Assembly (NCBI GenBank): GCA_030428255.1 | Contig: JAUIBT010000011.1 | Coordinates: 47,396 to 111,395 of the forward strand | Length of the DNA stretch: 64,000 nt | DNA from: Alphaproteobacteria bacterium | GTDB lineage: Bacteria; Pseudomonadota; Alphaproteobacteria; UBA7985; JAUIBT01 | Reading direction: 5' to 3' | Shown: positions 19,140 to 27,099 of the stretch, piece after piece | How the letters are laid out: the number at the start of each line of letters is the position of its first letter | Position numbering within the stretch: position 1 is the first letter of the stretch | Notes under the pieces: generated by a model | Told to the model about the DNA's origin: nothing | What the model saw: only the letters and a program-made list of their open reading frames with translations | Database searches by the model: none | Position numbers and translations under genes: made by a program

Positions 19140-20632
19140 TGGACGTTTTGCTAGCAGGGTTGGCCAATTTGATGGACCCGCAGGTGCTGGTGGCGCTGCT
19201 GATCGGCTCGCTAGGCGGCTTGGTCATCGGCGCGGTGCCAGGGATCGGTCCAGCCATCGCCATCGCGATTTTGTTGCCCGCCACGGTATTCTTGCCCGAC
19301 CTGGTCAGCCTGGTTTTGCTGCTGGGCGTCTATGGCTCCTCCATGTACGGTGGTGCCATTCCAGCGATCTTGATCAACACGCCTGGAACGCCCGTCAACG
19401 CGCTGACCACCTATGACGGTTACCCCATGACCAAGCGCGGCGAGGCTCCGCGCGCCCTGTCGTTGGCCTATTCTGCTTCATTCTTTGGCGCGACCTTCTC
19501 CATCTTGGTTGCTTTGGTTTCTTTGGTAGCCTTTGGTCCCTACCTTAAGGACTTGGGCGCTTTGTTCGGCCAGCGCGACATCTTCATGGCCGCTGCTTTG
19601 GGCGCGGTGCTACTGATCTTGGCGCACCGGCAGAATATGGTGCTGGCCGCGCTCTTGTTTGGCGTCGGCTTCTTGATCGCCATGGTAGGGCGGCAATCGA
19701 CCCGTGGCATCTCGCGCTATACCTTCGGTTTCGAGGAATTGGCGTCTGGTTTTAACTTAATTGTCGTTATCGTCGGTATTTTTGCTGTATCGCAAGCGCT
19801 TAACCTTATGACAGGTAAAGATATGCCCGCGCCTAAAGCCTCGATTAAGCAAGGTGGATTGTTCCGTGGCCTGTTTGAATTGTTCCGCTTTCCGGGTGTG
19901 GCCACCTTGTCGGCCATGTATGGAACGATCATGGGTATCATCCCCGGGGTCGGCGAGTTTGTCGCGCAATTCTTTTCTTACGCTACGGCACGCGGTCTGT
20001 CGAAGAACCCGGCGCAATTCGGCAACGGTGCGCCAGACGGCCTGATCGCATCAGAGACCTCAAACAATGCTGTGCCCTCAGCCGCCATGATCCCGCTGTT
20101 GGCGTTGGGCGTGCCCGGCGAGGCGCTGACAGCCATGATGATGGTGGTGTTTTTCGACGCGGGCGTTAAGCCCGGCCCGGATATCTTTGAAAATCACCCG
20201 GCCTTTCTGTTCAGCCTCTTCTTTGCTTTGCTGATCATCAATGTGCTGGTGGTGGCTGCTCTGATGGTCTCGTCCAACTTCATCGCCAAGATCGTGCATA
20301 TTCCCAATCGTTTCTTGGGCGCTTTCATCATGATTTTGGCCTTCGTCGGCGTGTTTTCGATCCGCAACAACATCTTTGACTGCGCCATAGCGGCTTGCTT
20401 CGGCTATTTCGGCTATATCCTGAGGCGCTTGGACTGGCCCTTGGTGCCCTTGGTTCTGGGCATGGTGCTGGGGTCGATCATGATCGAAAAACTGACCGCA
20501 GGTGCCAGCCGAGTGAAGAGTTGGTGGGACTTGGTTGACCGTCCGGTATCCGGCACGCTTGCGGTGGTGATCGTTTTGTTGATCATCGGTTCGATCATCT
20601 TGGCGCGTTTCGAAAAGAACAAGAATTCCTGA
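19139..20632 (+). CDS. Tripartite tricarboxylate transporter large permease (TctA family)
   Basis: 497 residues, about eleven membrane segments. The TctA signatures are present: GAVPGIGPAIAIAILLPATV near residue 32, YGGAIPAILINTPGTP, and, in the second repeat, IPGVGEFVAQFFSYATA with ASETSNNAVPSAAMIPLLAL. It forms the ion-driven transport path; the substrate is delivered by the TctC-type protein encoded next. The operon order here is B-A-C rather than the common C-B-A. Confidence 0.94.
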   Translation: MDVLLAGLANLMDPQVLVALLIGSLGGLVIGAVPGIGPAIAIAILLPATVFLPDLVSLVLLLGVYGSSMYGGAIPAILINTPGTPVNALTTYDGYPMTKRGEAPRALSLAYSASFFGATFSILVALVSLVAFGPYLKDLGALFGQRDIFMAAALGAVLLILAHRQNMVLAALLFGVGFLIAMVGRQSTRGISRYTFGFEELASGFNLIVVIVGIFAVSQALNLMTGKDMPAPKASIKQGGLFRGLFELFRFPGVATLSAMYGTIMGIIPGVGEFVAQFFSYATARGLSKNPAQFGNGAPDGLIASETSNNAVPSAAMIPLLALGVPGEALTAMMMVVFFDAGVKPGPDIFENHPAFLFSLFFALLIINVLVVAALMVSSNFIAKIVHIPNRFLGAFIMILAFVGVFSIRNNIFDCAIAACFGYFGYILRRLDWPLVPLVLGMVLGSIMIEKLTAGASRVKSWWDLVDRPVSGTLAVVIVLLIIGSIILARFEKNKNS

Positions 20633-20685
20633 TCGCTGCGGCGGTTGGGTCCAACACCTAACTTTTTCACTATAGGGAGACAAAC

Positions 20686-21633
20686 ATGAAAAAGTTCGTA
20701 ACTGCAGTCGCTGGAGCTGCTGTGGCTCTGAGCATGAGTGCGGCAGCCCTGGCGGGCTCTCACTCTTACCCCAACGGTCCGGTGCAGTTCATCGTGCCTT
20801 GGCCTCCGGGTGACTTCGAAGACATCCTGACCCGCATGATCGCGGCCGAGATGGAAAAAGAGACCGGACAGCCAGCTTCGGTTGTCAACCGTCCCGGTGG
20901 CGGCGACGGCCCCTTCCCGGGTGCGTTGGAGGTGCTGGAAGCTCCGGCTGACGGCTCTGTTGTCGGTTCCTTCGTGATCGGCGTTCCGCTGGTCGGCCCC
21001 AAGCTGGGCATTGGCATCGAAGAGGATTCCTTTGAGCCCATCGGCATCTTCTTGACCTATCCATTCGTGCTGGCGGCTGCAGGCGATGCGCCTTATTCCA
21101 ACATGGCTGAGCTGGCCGCTCACGCCCAGGACAACGACGTGGTCTTGGGCCACTTCGGTGCGGGCTTGACCCCGACTGCGGCTTCTTTCGCGGCCGCGGC
21201 TAAGATGGGCTTTGAGTTTGCCGACGATTCAGCTTTTGACATGCTGGACTGTAACACTCTGTCATCTGGTGATGCGGACGTGATCAACACCACCTTGGCT
21301 CTGATCGAGCCTTGCTTGGGCGAGATCAACGTTCTGGCCAACGTCGGTGAAGAGCGCATCGGCAAGCTGCCCAACGTCGGCACCCTGGCTGAGCAAGCGG
21401 GCATTCCCGACCTGGAGCTGTGGAACGGCCTGTTCGTCAAGAAGGGCACCCCGCAGAACGTCAAGGACAAGCTGGCTGAAATCGCCAAGGCTGCCATGAT
21501 GAGCGAAGCCGCCCAGACCCTGGCCAAAGAAACTGGCGCACGCGTATATTGGCAAGATGCTGACGCCTCTGCCGCGCGCATCATGGCCGATGACGCCAAG
21601 AACGGCGAAATCAAAGCGCTGATCGGCAACTAA
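20686..21633 (+). CDS. Tripartite tricarboxylate transporter substrate-binding protein (TctC family)
   Basis: 315 residues with a clear Sec signal peptide (MKKFVTAVAGAAVALSMS, cleavage around ALA-GS). The mature protein begins with the TctC hallmark YPNGPVQFIVPWPPGD, and VVNRPGGGDGPFPGALEVL matches the substrate loop. A GGGAG ribosome site precedes the ATG. These receptors bind small carboxylates and related acids in the periplasm. In this cluster the ligand is probably an acid or zwitterion fed to the adjoining pathway. Confidence 0.92.
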   Translation: MKKFVTAVAGAAVALSMSAAALAGSHSYPNGPVQFIVPWPPGDFEDILTRMIAAEMEKETGQPASVVNRPGGGDGPFPGALEVLEAPADGSVVGSFVIGVPLVGPKLGIGIEEDSFEPIGIFLTYPFVLAAAGDAPYSNMAELAAHAQDNDVVLGHFGAGLTPTAASFAAAAKMGFEFADDSAFDMLDCNTLSSGDADVINTTLALIEPCLGEINVLANVGEERIGKLPNVGTLAEQAGIPDLELWNGLFVKKGTPQNVKDKLAEIAKAAMMSEAAQTLAKETGARVYWQDADASAARIMADDAKNGEIKALIGN

Positions 21634-21729
21634 GCCTGCCTCCTGGACCCCTGCCTTGTCCGGTTCCAAGCCGGCGAGGCAGGGACCTTCCCTTACAACA
21701 TTTTCAACTATTCCAAGGCGAGCAAGTCC

Positions 21730-22455
21730 ATGGACCGCATCCGGCTGGGCATACTTCAAGTCAATAACGACAAGTCAGAGGCCATTGGCGATCACTTTCC
21801 CGACGACTCGCACCGATTTCGCGATCTGTTCGATCAACTGGAGCAGCGCTTTCGCTATCGCATTTACATGACTATTGGCGGTGAGCTGCCGCAAGAGCTG
21901 GACGAGCAAGACGCCTATCTGATTACGGGCTCGCCTTTGTCAGTCAACGATGATCACGCCTGGCTGCCCGCGCTGTTCGACTTCGTGCGTGCCTGCGATG
22001 CGGCCAAGAAACCCCTGGTCGGAACCTGCTTTGGCCACCAAGCCATCGCCAAGGCGCTGGGTGCCGAGGTGGGCTACTCTGACAACGGCTGGAACCTGCG
22101 TGTCGAGCCGACCCACTTCCGGGACTTCAAGCCCTGGATGCAGCCCCAACAAGACTTGAGTTTCTACTGTTCGCATAAAGAGCAGGTGAAAAGCCTGCCA
22201 GAAGGATGCGAGCTGCTCGGCAGCTCTGCTGGCTGTGCCATTGCCAGCTTTTCAAAGGGTAGTCACATCTTCACCACCCAGATGCACCCCGAATTCAACC
22301 GCCCCTTCATGGAGGCGATTGTAGAGCTGACGCGCGACGAGCTGAGCGCAGAGGCCTACCAAACGGCCAAGGACACACTGGCGACCGAGCCTGACGGGCT
22401 GGTCTTCGCGCGCTGGGCCACGCGCTTTTTCTTGCAGCAAGGACAAGACGCATGA
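21730..22455 (+). CDS. Class I glutamine amidotransferase-like hydrolase (gamma-glutamyl-amide hydrolase candidate)
   Basis: 241 residues. The catalytic triad is visible: cysteine 100 in GTCFGHQAIAKALG and the His/Glu pair in MHPEFNRP. The single-domain form without a synthetase partner resembles GMP-synthase-like amidotransferases that act as free hydrolases. Its stop overlaps the P450 start in ATGA. With a glutamine-synthetase-like ligase two genes away, I infer that it removes the glutamyl group from a gamma-glutamylated amine, as PuuD and IpuF do. Fusion-free glutamine hydrolysis for another synthase is the alternative. Confidence 0.82.
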   Translation: MDRIRLGILQVNNDKSEAIGDHFPDDSHRFRDLFDQLEQRFRYRIYMTIGGELPQELDEQDAYLITGSPLSVNDDHAWLPALFDFVRACDAAKKPLVGTCFGHQAIAKALGAEVGYSDNGWNLRVEPTHFRDFKPWMQPQQDLSFYCSHKEQVKSLPEGCELLGSSAGCAIASFSKGSHIFTTQMHPEFNRPFMEAIVELTRDELSAEAYQTAKDTLATEPDGLVFARWATRFFLQQGQDA

Positions 22456-23708
22456 CCACCATGATTGACGATGGAAATCTGGATATCTCCAACCACGATA
22501 GTTTTGCTGGCGGCGTGCCCCACAAGACCTTTGAGCGCTTGCGCCGCGAAGACCCGGTCCACTGGACGCCGGAACACGACGGCGGTCGTGGGTTTTGGTC
22601 GCTGACCCGCCATGCGGATATTCTGGCGGCCAACGGCGACAATCAGACCTTCTCGTCGGCCCAAGGCATTCGCATCGAAGACCAGACCCGCGAAGAATAC
22701 CTGGCGCGTCGCACCTTTCAGGAAACCGACCCGCCGGAACACCGCGCAACCCGCAAGCTGCTGAACCCGGCCTTTTCCAAGGGCGCGGTGGCAGGGTATG
22801 AGGCCATGATCACCGATTTGGCGGTCAATATCGTTGACGAGGCGATCAAGCTCGACAGCTTTGATGGCGTGGCCGAGATTGCCAAGCAACTGCCCATGCT
22901 CATGTTGGGGCGCATTCTGGGCTTTCCACGCGAAGATCTGGATTGGCTGGTGTCCAAAGGCGATGCCTTAATCGGCAACACGGACCCCGATTTTGCGCAA
23001 GTCCTGGTCGATAAGGTGGATACAAGCGCCTATCGCTTTATGCCTTTCCGCTCGCCAGCAGGCGTTGAGCTCTACGACTACGCAGAGGCCATTTTGAACG
23101 GCGAGAAGAAGATCGACGAAAACGGTCTGTTACAGCGGATTATCGACCAGAACCAAAACCACGAGGTGATGGACGAGCGCGGCTTTAAGAACTTCTTCTG
23201 CTTGCTGGTGGCGGCTGGCAACGATACCACACGCTATTCGATCGCCATGGCGCTCTATTTGTTGGCCAAAGATCCCAGCTTGCTGCAGCAACTGCGCGAG
23301 GGTGATCTGTGGGACAGTGCGGCGGACGAGTTCATCCGCTACGCTTCGCCGACCATGCACTTCCGGCGCACGGCAACTTGCGATGTGGAGCTGGGTGGCA
23401 AGCAGATCAAAGCCGGCGACAAGGTGGTGCTGTGGTTCGTATCGGGCAACCGTGATGAAGAGGTGTTCGACGATCCCTTTGATGTCAAGCTGGATCGCCA
23501 AGCCGGGCGGCATGTCGCCTTCGGTCAGGGCGGCGTCCACGTCTGCCTTGGTATGTGGCTGGCACGCATGGAGCTGCGGGTCTTGCTGAAGGTTCTGGCT
23601 GATCGCGTTGAGCGGTTTGAGCTGCTCGAAGAACCGTCTTGGACCCGCTCCAACTTCATTTGCGGCGTTAAGAAGCTGCCGCTGCGCGCGCACTTGCGCT
23701 CTGCCTAA
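22452..23708 (+). CDS. Cytochrome P450
   Basis: 418 residues, soluble bacterial type. Seen: I-helix AAGNDTT near residues 253-259, K-helix ExxR in DEFIRYASP, and the haem loop FGQGGVHVCLG with the ligand cysteine at residue 365. The haem loop has one residue more between the conserved phenylalanine and cysteine than the common FGxGxHxCLG form, as in CYP125/CYP142-type enzymes. No ferredoxin or ferredoxin reductase is encoded nearby, so electrons must come from partners elsewhere. It overlaps the amidotransferase gene and precedes the glutamine-synthetase-like gene by 70 bases, suggesting it oxidises the amine or its glutamyl derivative. Confidence 0.93.
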   Translation: MTTMIDDGNLDISNHDSFAGGVPHKTFERLRREDPVHWTPEHDGGRGFWSLTRHADILAANGDNQTFSSAQGIRIEDQTREEYLARRTFQETDPPEHRATRKLLNPAFSKGAVAGYEAMITDLAVNIVDEAIKLDSFDGVAEIAKQLPMLMLGRILGFPREDLDWLVSKGDALIGNTDPDFAQVLVDKVDTSAYRFMPFRSPAGVELYDYAEAILNGEKKIDENGLLQRIIDQNQNHEVMDERGFKNFFCLLVAAGNDTTRYSIAMALYLLAKDPSLLQQLREGDLWDSAADEFIRYASPTMHFRRTATCDVELGGKQIKAGDKVVLWFVSGNRDEEVFDDPFDVKLDRQAGRHVAFGQGGVHVCLGMWLARMELRVLLKVLADRVERFELLEEPSWTRSNFICGVKKLPLRAHLRSA

Positions 23709-23778
23709 ATTCTCGACGGGGCTGGGCAGCAAGCGAAGCACGGCCTCATCACATCAGACTTCAAGGGGAGGAAGCCTC

Positions 23779-25050
23779 ATGTCTCACACCCGCATTCGTC
23801 CGCTGTTTAGCGATCTCTTGGGCTTGCCGCGCGGCAAGTTCGTGCCACCACACGTCGCGGACGGCGGCAAGGTCGGCTTTGCTGGCGCGGTCTTCGCCGT
23901 CACCTATGATCGCGATCTGCTGAATGTGCCGGGCGCTGGCGTTCTTGAGGGCATTCCTGATGTCCACCTTGAGCTCGACAGCGAGCGCCGCAAGGCCTGG
24001 GAGCCACACGTCGAAGTGGCGCTGGGCGATCTCTACAGTGCCAAGGGCGCGTTTCCGCTCTGCCCGCGTAGTGCTCTGAAGCGCGCCATTGCGGGATGGC
24101 AGGCCAAGGGCCTCAAGCCCATGGTCGGCCTGGAGCTGGAGGCCTACGTCTTCCAGCGCGACGAGGATGGCGTGTGGCGTCCCTATGAAACACCCGGAGC
24201 TTTCGTTTACGGCACCGGCCCGGCCAACGATCCGCTGGGCTTGGTCGAGGACATTTGGCAGGCGGCCTACGACTGTGACCTGGCGATCGAAAGCATGAAC
24301 GGCGAATACGACAACGGCCAGTTTGAGCTGACGCTCTGCTTTGCGGACGCGCTCAAGGCCTGCGACGATGCCTTCTTGTTCAAGGCTCTGGCGCGCGAAG
24401 TGGCGCTGAAAAAGGGCTTGATCTTGACCTTTATGCCCAAACCACACCCCGAGCGCGGCGGCTCTGGCATGCACATCAACTTTAGCTTTGTTGACGAGAG
24501 CGGTGCCAATGTCATCGCGCCCCACGGCGAGCTGTCAGAAATTGCTCAGGGCTGTATCGCGGGCCTGCTGGAGCACCACGAGGGGCTGGCTGGCTTGTTG
24601 GCCCCGACGGTCAACTCCTACGCGCGCTTGGCTCCAGGCTCGATGGCAGGCTATTGGGCCAACTGGGCCGAAGATCACCGCATGGTCACGGTGCGCTCTT
24701 CGACCAGCTCGCCTAAGTCCGCGCGCCTGGAGCACCGCACTGCGGACTGTTCGGCCAACCCTTACATCGCGGTAGCCGCCGTGTTGCAGGCGGCTTTATT
24801 GGGCGTAGACCGCGGCTATAAAATGCCCAAGGCTGAAGACCTGGATGGCATTGAGAATGTGCGCGCAACCCGTCACGTGCCCAGCGATTTGCCCGCTGCC
24901 ATGACCGCCCTAGAAAAGGACAAGGCCTTGTCCGCAGCGCTCGGTCAGACGCTGTGCGAAGCCCAGGTGGTGCTCAAGCGCGATGAAGCCGAACGCCTTA
25001 AAGGCAAGAGCGTGGATGAGATCCGCGATTTTTACCTGCCCTTCGTCTAA
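23779..25050 (+). CDS. Glutamine synthetase-family ligase (gamma-glutamylamide synthetase candidate)
   Basis: 423 residues from ATG 23779, which follows an AGGGGAGGAAG ribosome site; the frame is open further upstream but overlaps the P450. Catalytic-domain motifs: VGLELEAYVFQRDE (metal glutamates), GGSGMHINFSFVDESG, NSYARLAPGSMAGYW and LEHRTADCSANPY. It is shorter than GlnA or PuuA (about 470) and lacks the adenylylation-tyrosine region, and no nitrogen regulation genes are near. I infer an amine-glutamate ligase (as PuuA, IpuC) rather than housekeeping glutamine synthetase. Confidence 0.85.
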   Translation: MSHTRIRPLFSDLLGLPRGKFVPPHVADGGKVGFAGAVFAVTYDRDLLNVPGAGVLEGIPDVHLELDSERRKAWEPHVEVALGDLYSAKGAFPLCPRSALKRAIAGWQAKGLKPMVGLELEAYVFQRDEDGVWRPYETPGAFVYGTGPANDPLGLVEDIWQAAYDCDLAIESMNGEYDNGQFELTLCFADALKACDDAFLFKALAREVALKKGLILTFMPKPHPERGGSGMHINFSFVDESGANVIAPHGELSEIAQGCIAGLLEHHEGLAGLLAPTVNSYARLAPGSMAGYWANWAEDHRMVTVRSSTSSPKSARLEHRTADCSANPYIAVAAVLQAALLGVDRGYKMPKAEDLDGIENVRATRHVPSDLPAAMTALEKDKALSAALGQTLCEAQVVLKRDEAERLKGKSVDEIRDFYLPFV

Positions 25051-25071
25051 GCCAGCTCTAGAGGTGCCCTG

Positions 25072-26310
25072 ATGAGTGCTGCCGCCAAGACCATTTTGGT
25101 CATCGGAACCTATGACACCAAGTCTGACGAGCTTGGCTACCTGGAGGCCTGCATCAAGGCGCAGGGCGGGCAGGTCATCTCTATGGATGTCTCGGTGCTG
25201 GGTGATCCGCCCGAGCCAACCCGCGTCTCCAAACACAAGGTGGCGGAAGCTGCGGGCTCCAGCATTCAGGCGGTGATCGACAGCGGCGACGAAAACAGCG
25301 CCATGCAGATTATGGCCAAAGGCGCGTGTGTCATCACCGAAGACCTCTATCGCCACGGTCATATTGACGGCATGATCGCCATGGGCGGCTCTATGGGCAC
25401 CGATCTGGCGCTGGACTGCGCCCAGGTGCTGCCTTTGGGGGTGCCCAAGTACATCATCTCGACCATTGCCTTTTCGCCCTTGATCCCGCCCGAACGTTTG
25501 GCAGCGGACATCCAAATGATTCTGTGGGCGGGCGGCCTCTATGGCTTGAACTCGATCTGTAAGTCGTCCTTGAGCCAAGCCGCCGGTGCGGTCTTGGGTG
25601 CCGCAAGGGCCGTGGAGGCACCCGACGCCAGCCGCCCGCTGGTGGGCATGACCAGCCTTGGCTCTTCGTGCCTGCGCTATATGAAAACGCTGAAGCCAGC
25701 GCTGGAGGCGCGCGGCTTTGAGGTTGCGATCTTCCATTCAACCGGTATGGGCGGCATGGCCTTTGAGAATCTGGCGGCCCAGGGACGCTTTGCCTGTGTG
25801 ATGGATTTTTCCATGCAAGAGTTCGCCAATGGCGTTTTCGGCTCGCTGGTCAGTTCCGGCGCTGGGCGGTTGCGCGCGGCGGGGCAGGCGGGCACGCCGC
25901 AGATCGTGGCGCCTGGCGCTGCGGATCTGCTGGACTTTGCTGGCTGGCAGGACATACCGGCGCGCTTTGCCGATGATCCCTTCCACGCGCACAATCGTTT
26001 GATCAAATCGACCGTGCTGGGCGCGGCCGAGCGGGTGGAGGTGGCCGAGGCCATGGCCGCGTGCCTGCGCGCCGCCAAGGGCCCCGTGCATTTTATCTTG
26101 CCCAGCGGTGGCCATGAGGAGTGGGACAAGCCGGGCGGCGATACCCACATGCCCGATGCGCTGGCGGCCATGAACGATGCTCTGCGCCGCGTTATGACCG
26201 ACCCCATCGCCCTGACCGAGATCGACGCTCACATCAACGATGCTGCCTTTTGCGAGGCCGCCTTGGCGATCTTCGACGATTGGCGGGCACGCGGGATCGT
26301 AAAAGTCTAG
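25072..26310 (+). CDS. Tm-1-like ATP-binding domain protein (UPF0261)
   Basis: 412 residues. The start resembles the family pattern: ILVIGTYDTKSDELGYLEAC, followed by MIAMGGSMGTDLAL and SAFSPLIPPERL-like segments (here STIAFSPLIPPERLAAD); the C-terminal domain has VHFILPSGGHEEWDKPGGD. The family is named for the tomato Tm-1 resistance protein; in bacteria it occurs in catabolic operons and its reaction is unknown. It closes the plus-strand operon, 21 bases after the ligase gene, so it probably takes part in the same pathway. Confidence 0.85.
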   Translation: MSAAAKTILVIGTYDTKSDELGYLEACIKAQGGQVISMDVSVLGDPPEPTRVSKHKVAEAAGSSIQAVIDSGDENSAMQIMAKGACVITEDLYRHGHIDGMIAMGGSMGTDLALDCAQVLPLGVPKYIISTIAFSPLIPPERLAADIQMILWAGGLYGLNSICKSSLSQAAGAVLGAARAVEAPDASRPLVGMTSLGSSCLRYMKTLKPALEARGFEVAIFHSTGMGGMAFENLAAQGRFACVMDFSMQEFANGVFGSLVSSGAGRLRAAGQAGTPQIVAPGAADLLDFAGWQDIPARFADDPFHAHNRLIKSTVLGAAERVEVAEAMAACLRAAKGPVHFILPSGGHEEWDKPGGDTHMPDALAAMNDALRRVMTDPIALTEIDAHINDAAFCEAALAIFDDWRARGIVKV

Positions 26311-26365
26311 CGGGCTCGGCTGGCCTGGCGAGGCACTGCAGCGACCCAGGTTCGAAAACCCTGGG

Positions 26366-26421
26366 GCGCAGACCCAAGTGTTGAGACCTAGGTGCGCAGA
26401 CCCAGGCGATGAGACCTAGGC
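26366..26421. repeat. Two tandem copies of a 28-bp repeat
   Basis: Copy one at 26366-26393 and copy two at 26394-26421 both begin GCGCAGACCCA and end TGAGACCTAGG plus one base; they differ at a few central positions. Partial related sequence flanks them (CCCAGG and CCTGGG). They follow the Tm-1-like gene and precede the marR promoter. Function unknown. Confidence 0.75.
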
Positions 26422-26483
26422 GACGCACCAGGTGGTTTGGCATTGGTCCAAGGTGTGTGGAGGACCCAAGCTGCGTATCGGTC

Positions 26484-26510
26484 TTGACAAGTGATGTAGA
26501 TCTATATAAT
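26484..26510 (+). promoter_or_regulatory. Promoter and possible MarR operator of the hydroxylase operon
   Basis: A consensus -35 (TTGACA, 26484-26489) and -10 (TATAAT, 26505-26510) separated by 15 bases, shorter than the optimal 17. The spacer contains the perfect palindrome TAGATCTA (26497-26504), and TAATTA overlaps the -10. This AT-rich island is unlike its surroundings. A MarR repressor bound here would block RNA polymerase, so autoregulation is likely. Confidence 0.6.
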
Positions 26511-26566
26511 TAATATGTGAAGTAATTTGATCCTAGCCAGATCAGAACCCGGAGGACCCAGCGCGC

Positions 26567-27079
26567 ATGACCCGCTTTTCAGCAACCTTGCCCATGATGC
26601 TGAACGCCACTTTGGATGCGGTCATGCCGGCCTACCGCGAACTGTTCGCGCGCTACCAACTGACCGAGCAGCAATGGCGCATTTTGCGGGTGTTGTGGGA
26701 AGATCACAGCCTGCCAACCGCCGAGCTGTCCAAGCGGACCTTGCTGCCCGCGCCTTCGCTGGTCGGCATCTTGGACAGGCTCGAGAAAAAGGGTCTGGTG
26801 CAGCGCCTGCGTTCTGATGAAGACCGCCGCGTGGTCTGCGTGATCCCAACCGAGGCGGGCCAAGCGCTGGAGCTGGAAATTCGCCCGCAGGTGGCGGCGA
26901 TTCACGAGGCCATCACGCAGCGGGTCACGCCGCAAGAGTGGGAGGCGCTGAGCCAAATCTTGAGCAAGATTCAGGCTGGCTCGGCCAATCAGCGGCCCGG
27001 CGAGGCCAGGCGGCATTCACAAGAACACACACCCATACAAACCGACCAAGGCCCAAGAGTTTTGGCGACAACAAAGTAG
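26567..27079 (+). CDS. MarR-family regulator (HpaR-like)
   Basis: 170 residues. The HpaR-like stretch LTEQQWRILRVLWEDHSLPT is followed by the recognition helix region APSLVGILDRLEKKGLVQR and the wing RSDEDRRVVCV. HpaR represses 4-hydroxyphenylacetate catabolic genes and is released by the aromatic acid. It sits directly upstream of a HpaB-type monooxygenase, after a GGAGGA ribosome site 10 bases from the ATG. The last 30 residues are polar, perhaps disordered, and end 20 bases before the next start. Confidence 0.88.
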   Translation: MTRFSATLPMMLNATLDAVMPAYRELFARYQLTEQQWRILRVLWEDHSLPTAELSKRTLLPAPSLVGILDRLEKKGLVQRLRSDEDRRVVCVIPTEAGQALELEIRPQVAAIHEAITQRVTPQEWEALSQILSKIQAGSANQRPGEARRHSQEHTPIQTDQGPRVLATTK

Positions 27080-27099
27080 GCACAAGCGAGGACACACCT

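Noticed and set aside
26340..26440. Possible CRISPR-like repeats
   Set aside because: The two 28-bp copies are directly adjacent with no spacer. The 17-, 24- and 15-bp arrays at 32.6, 37.7 and 57.5 kb also have no spacers, and no cas genes are in the window.
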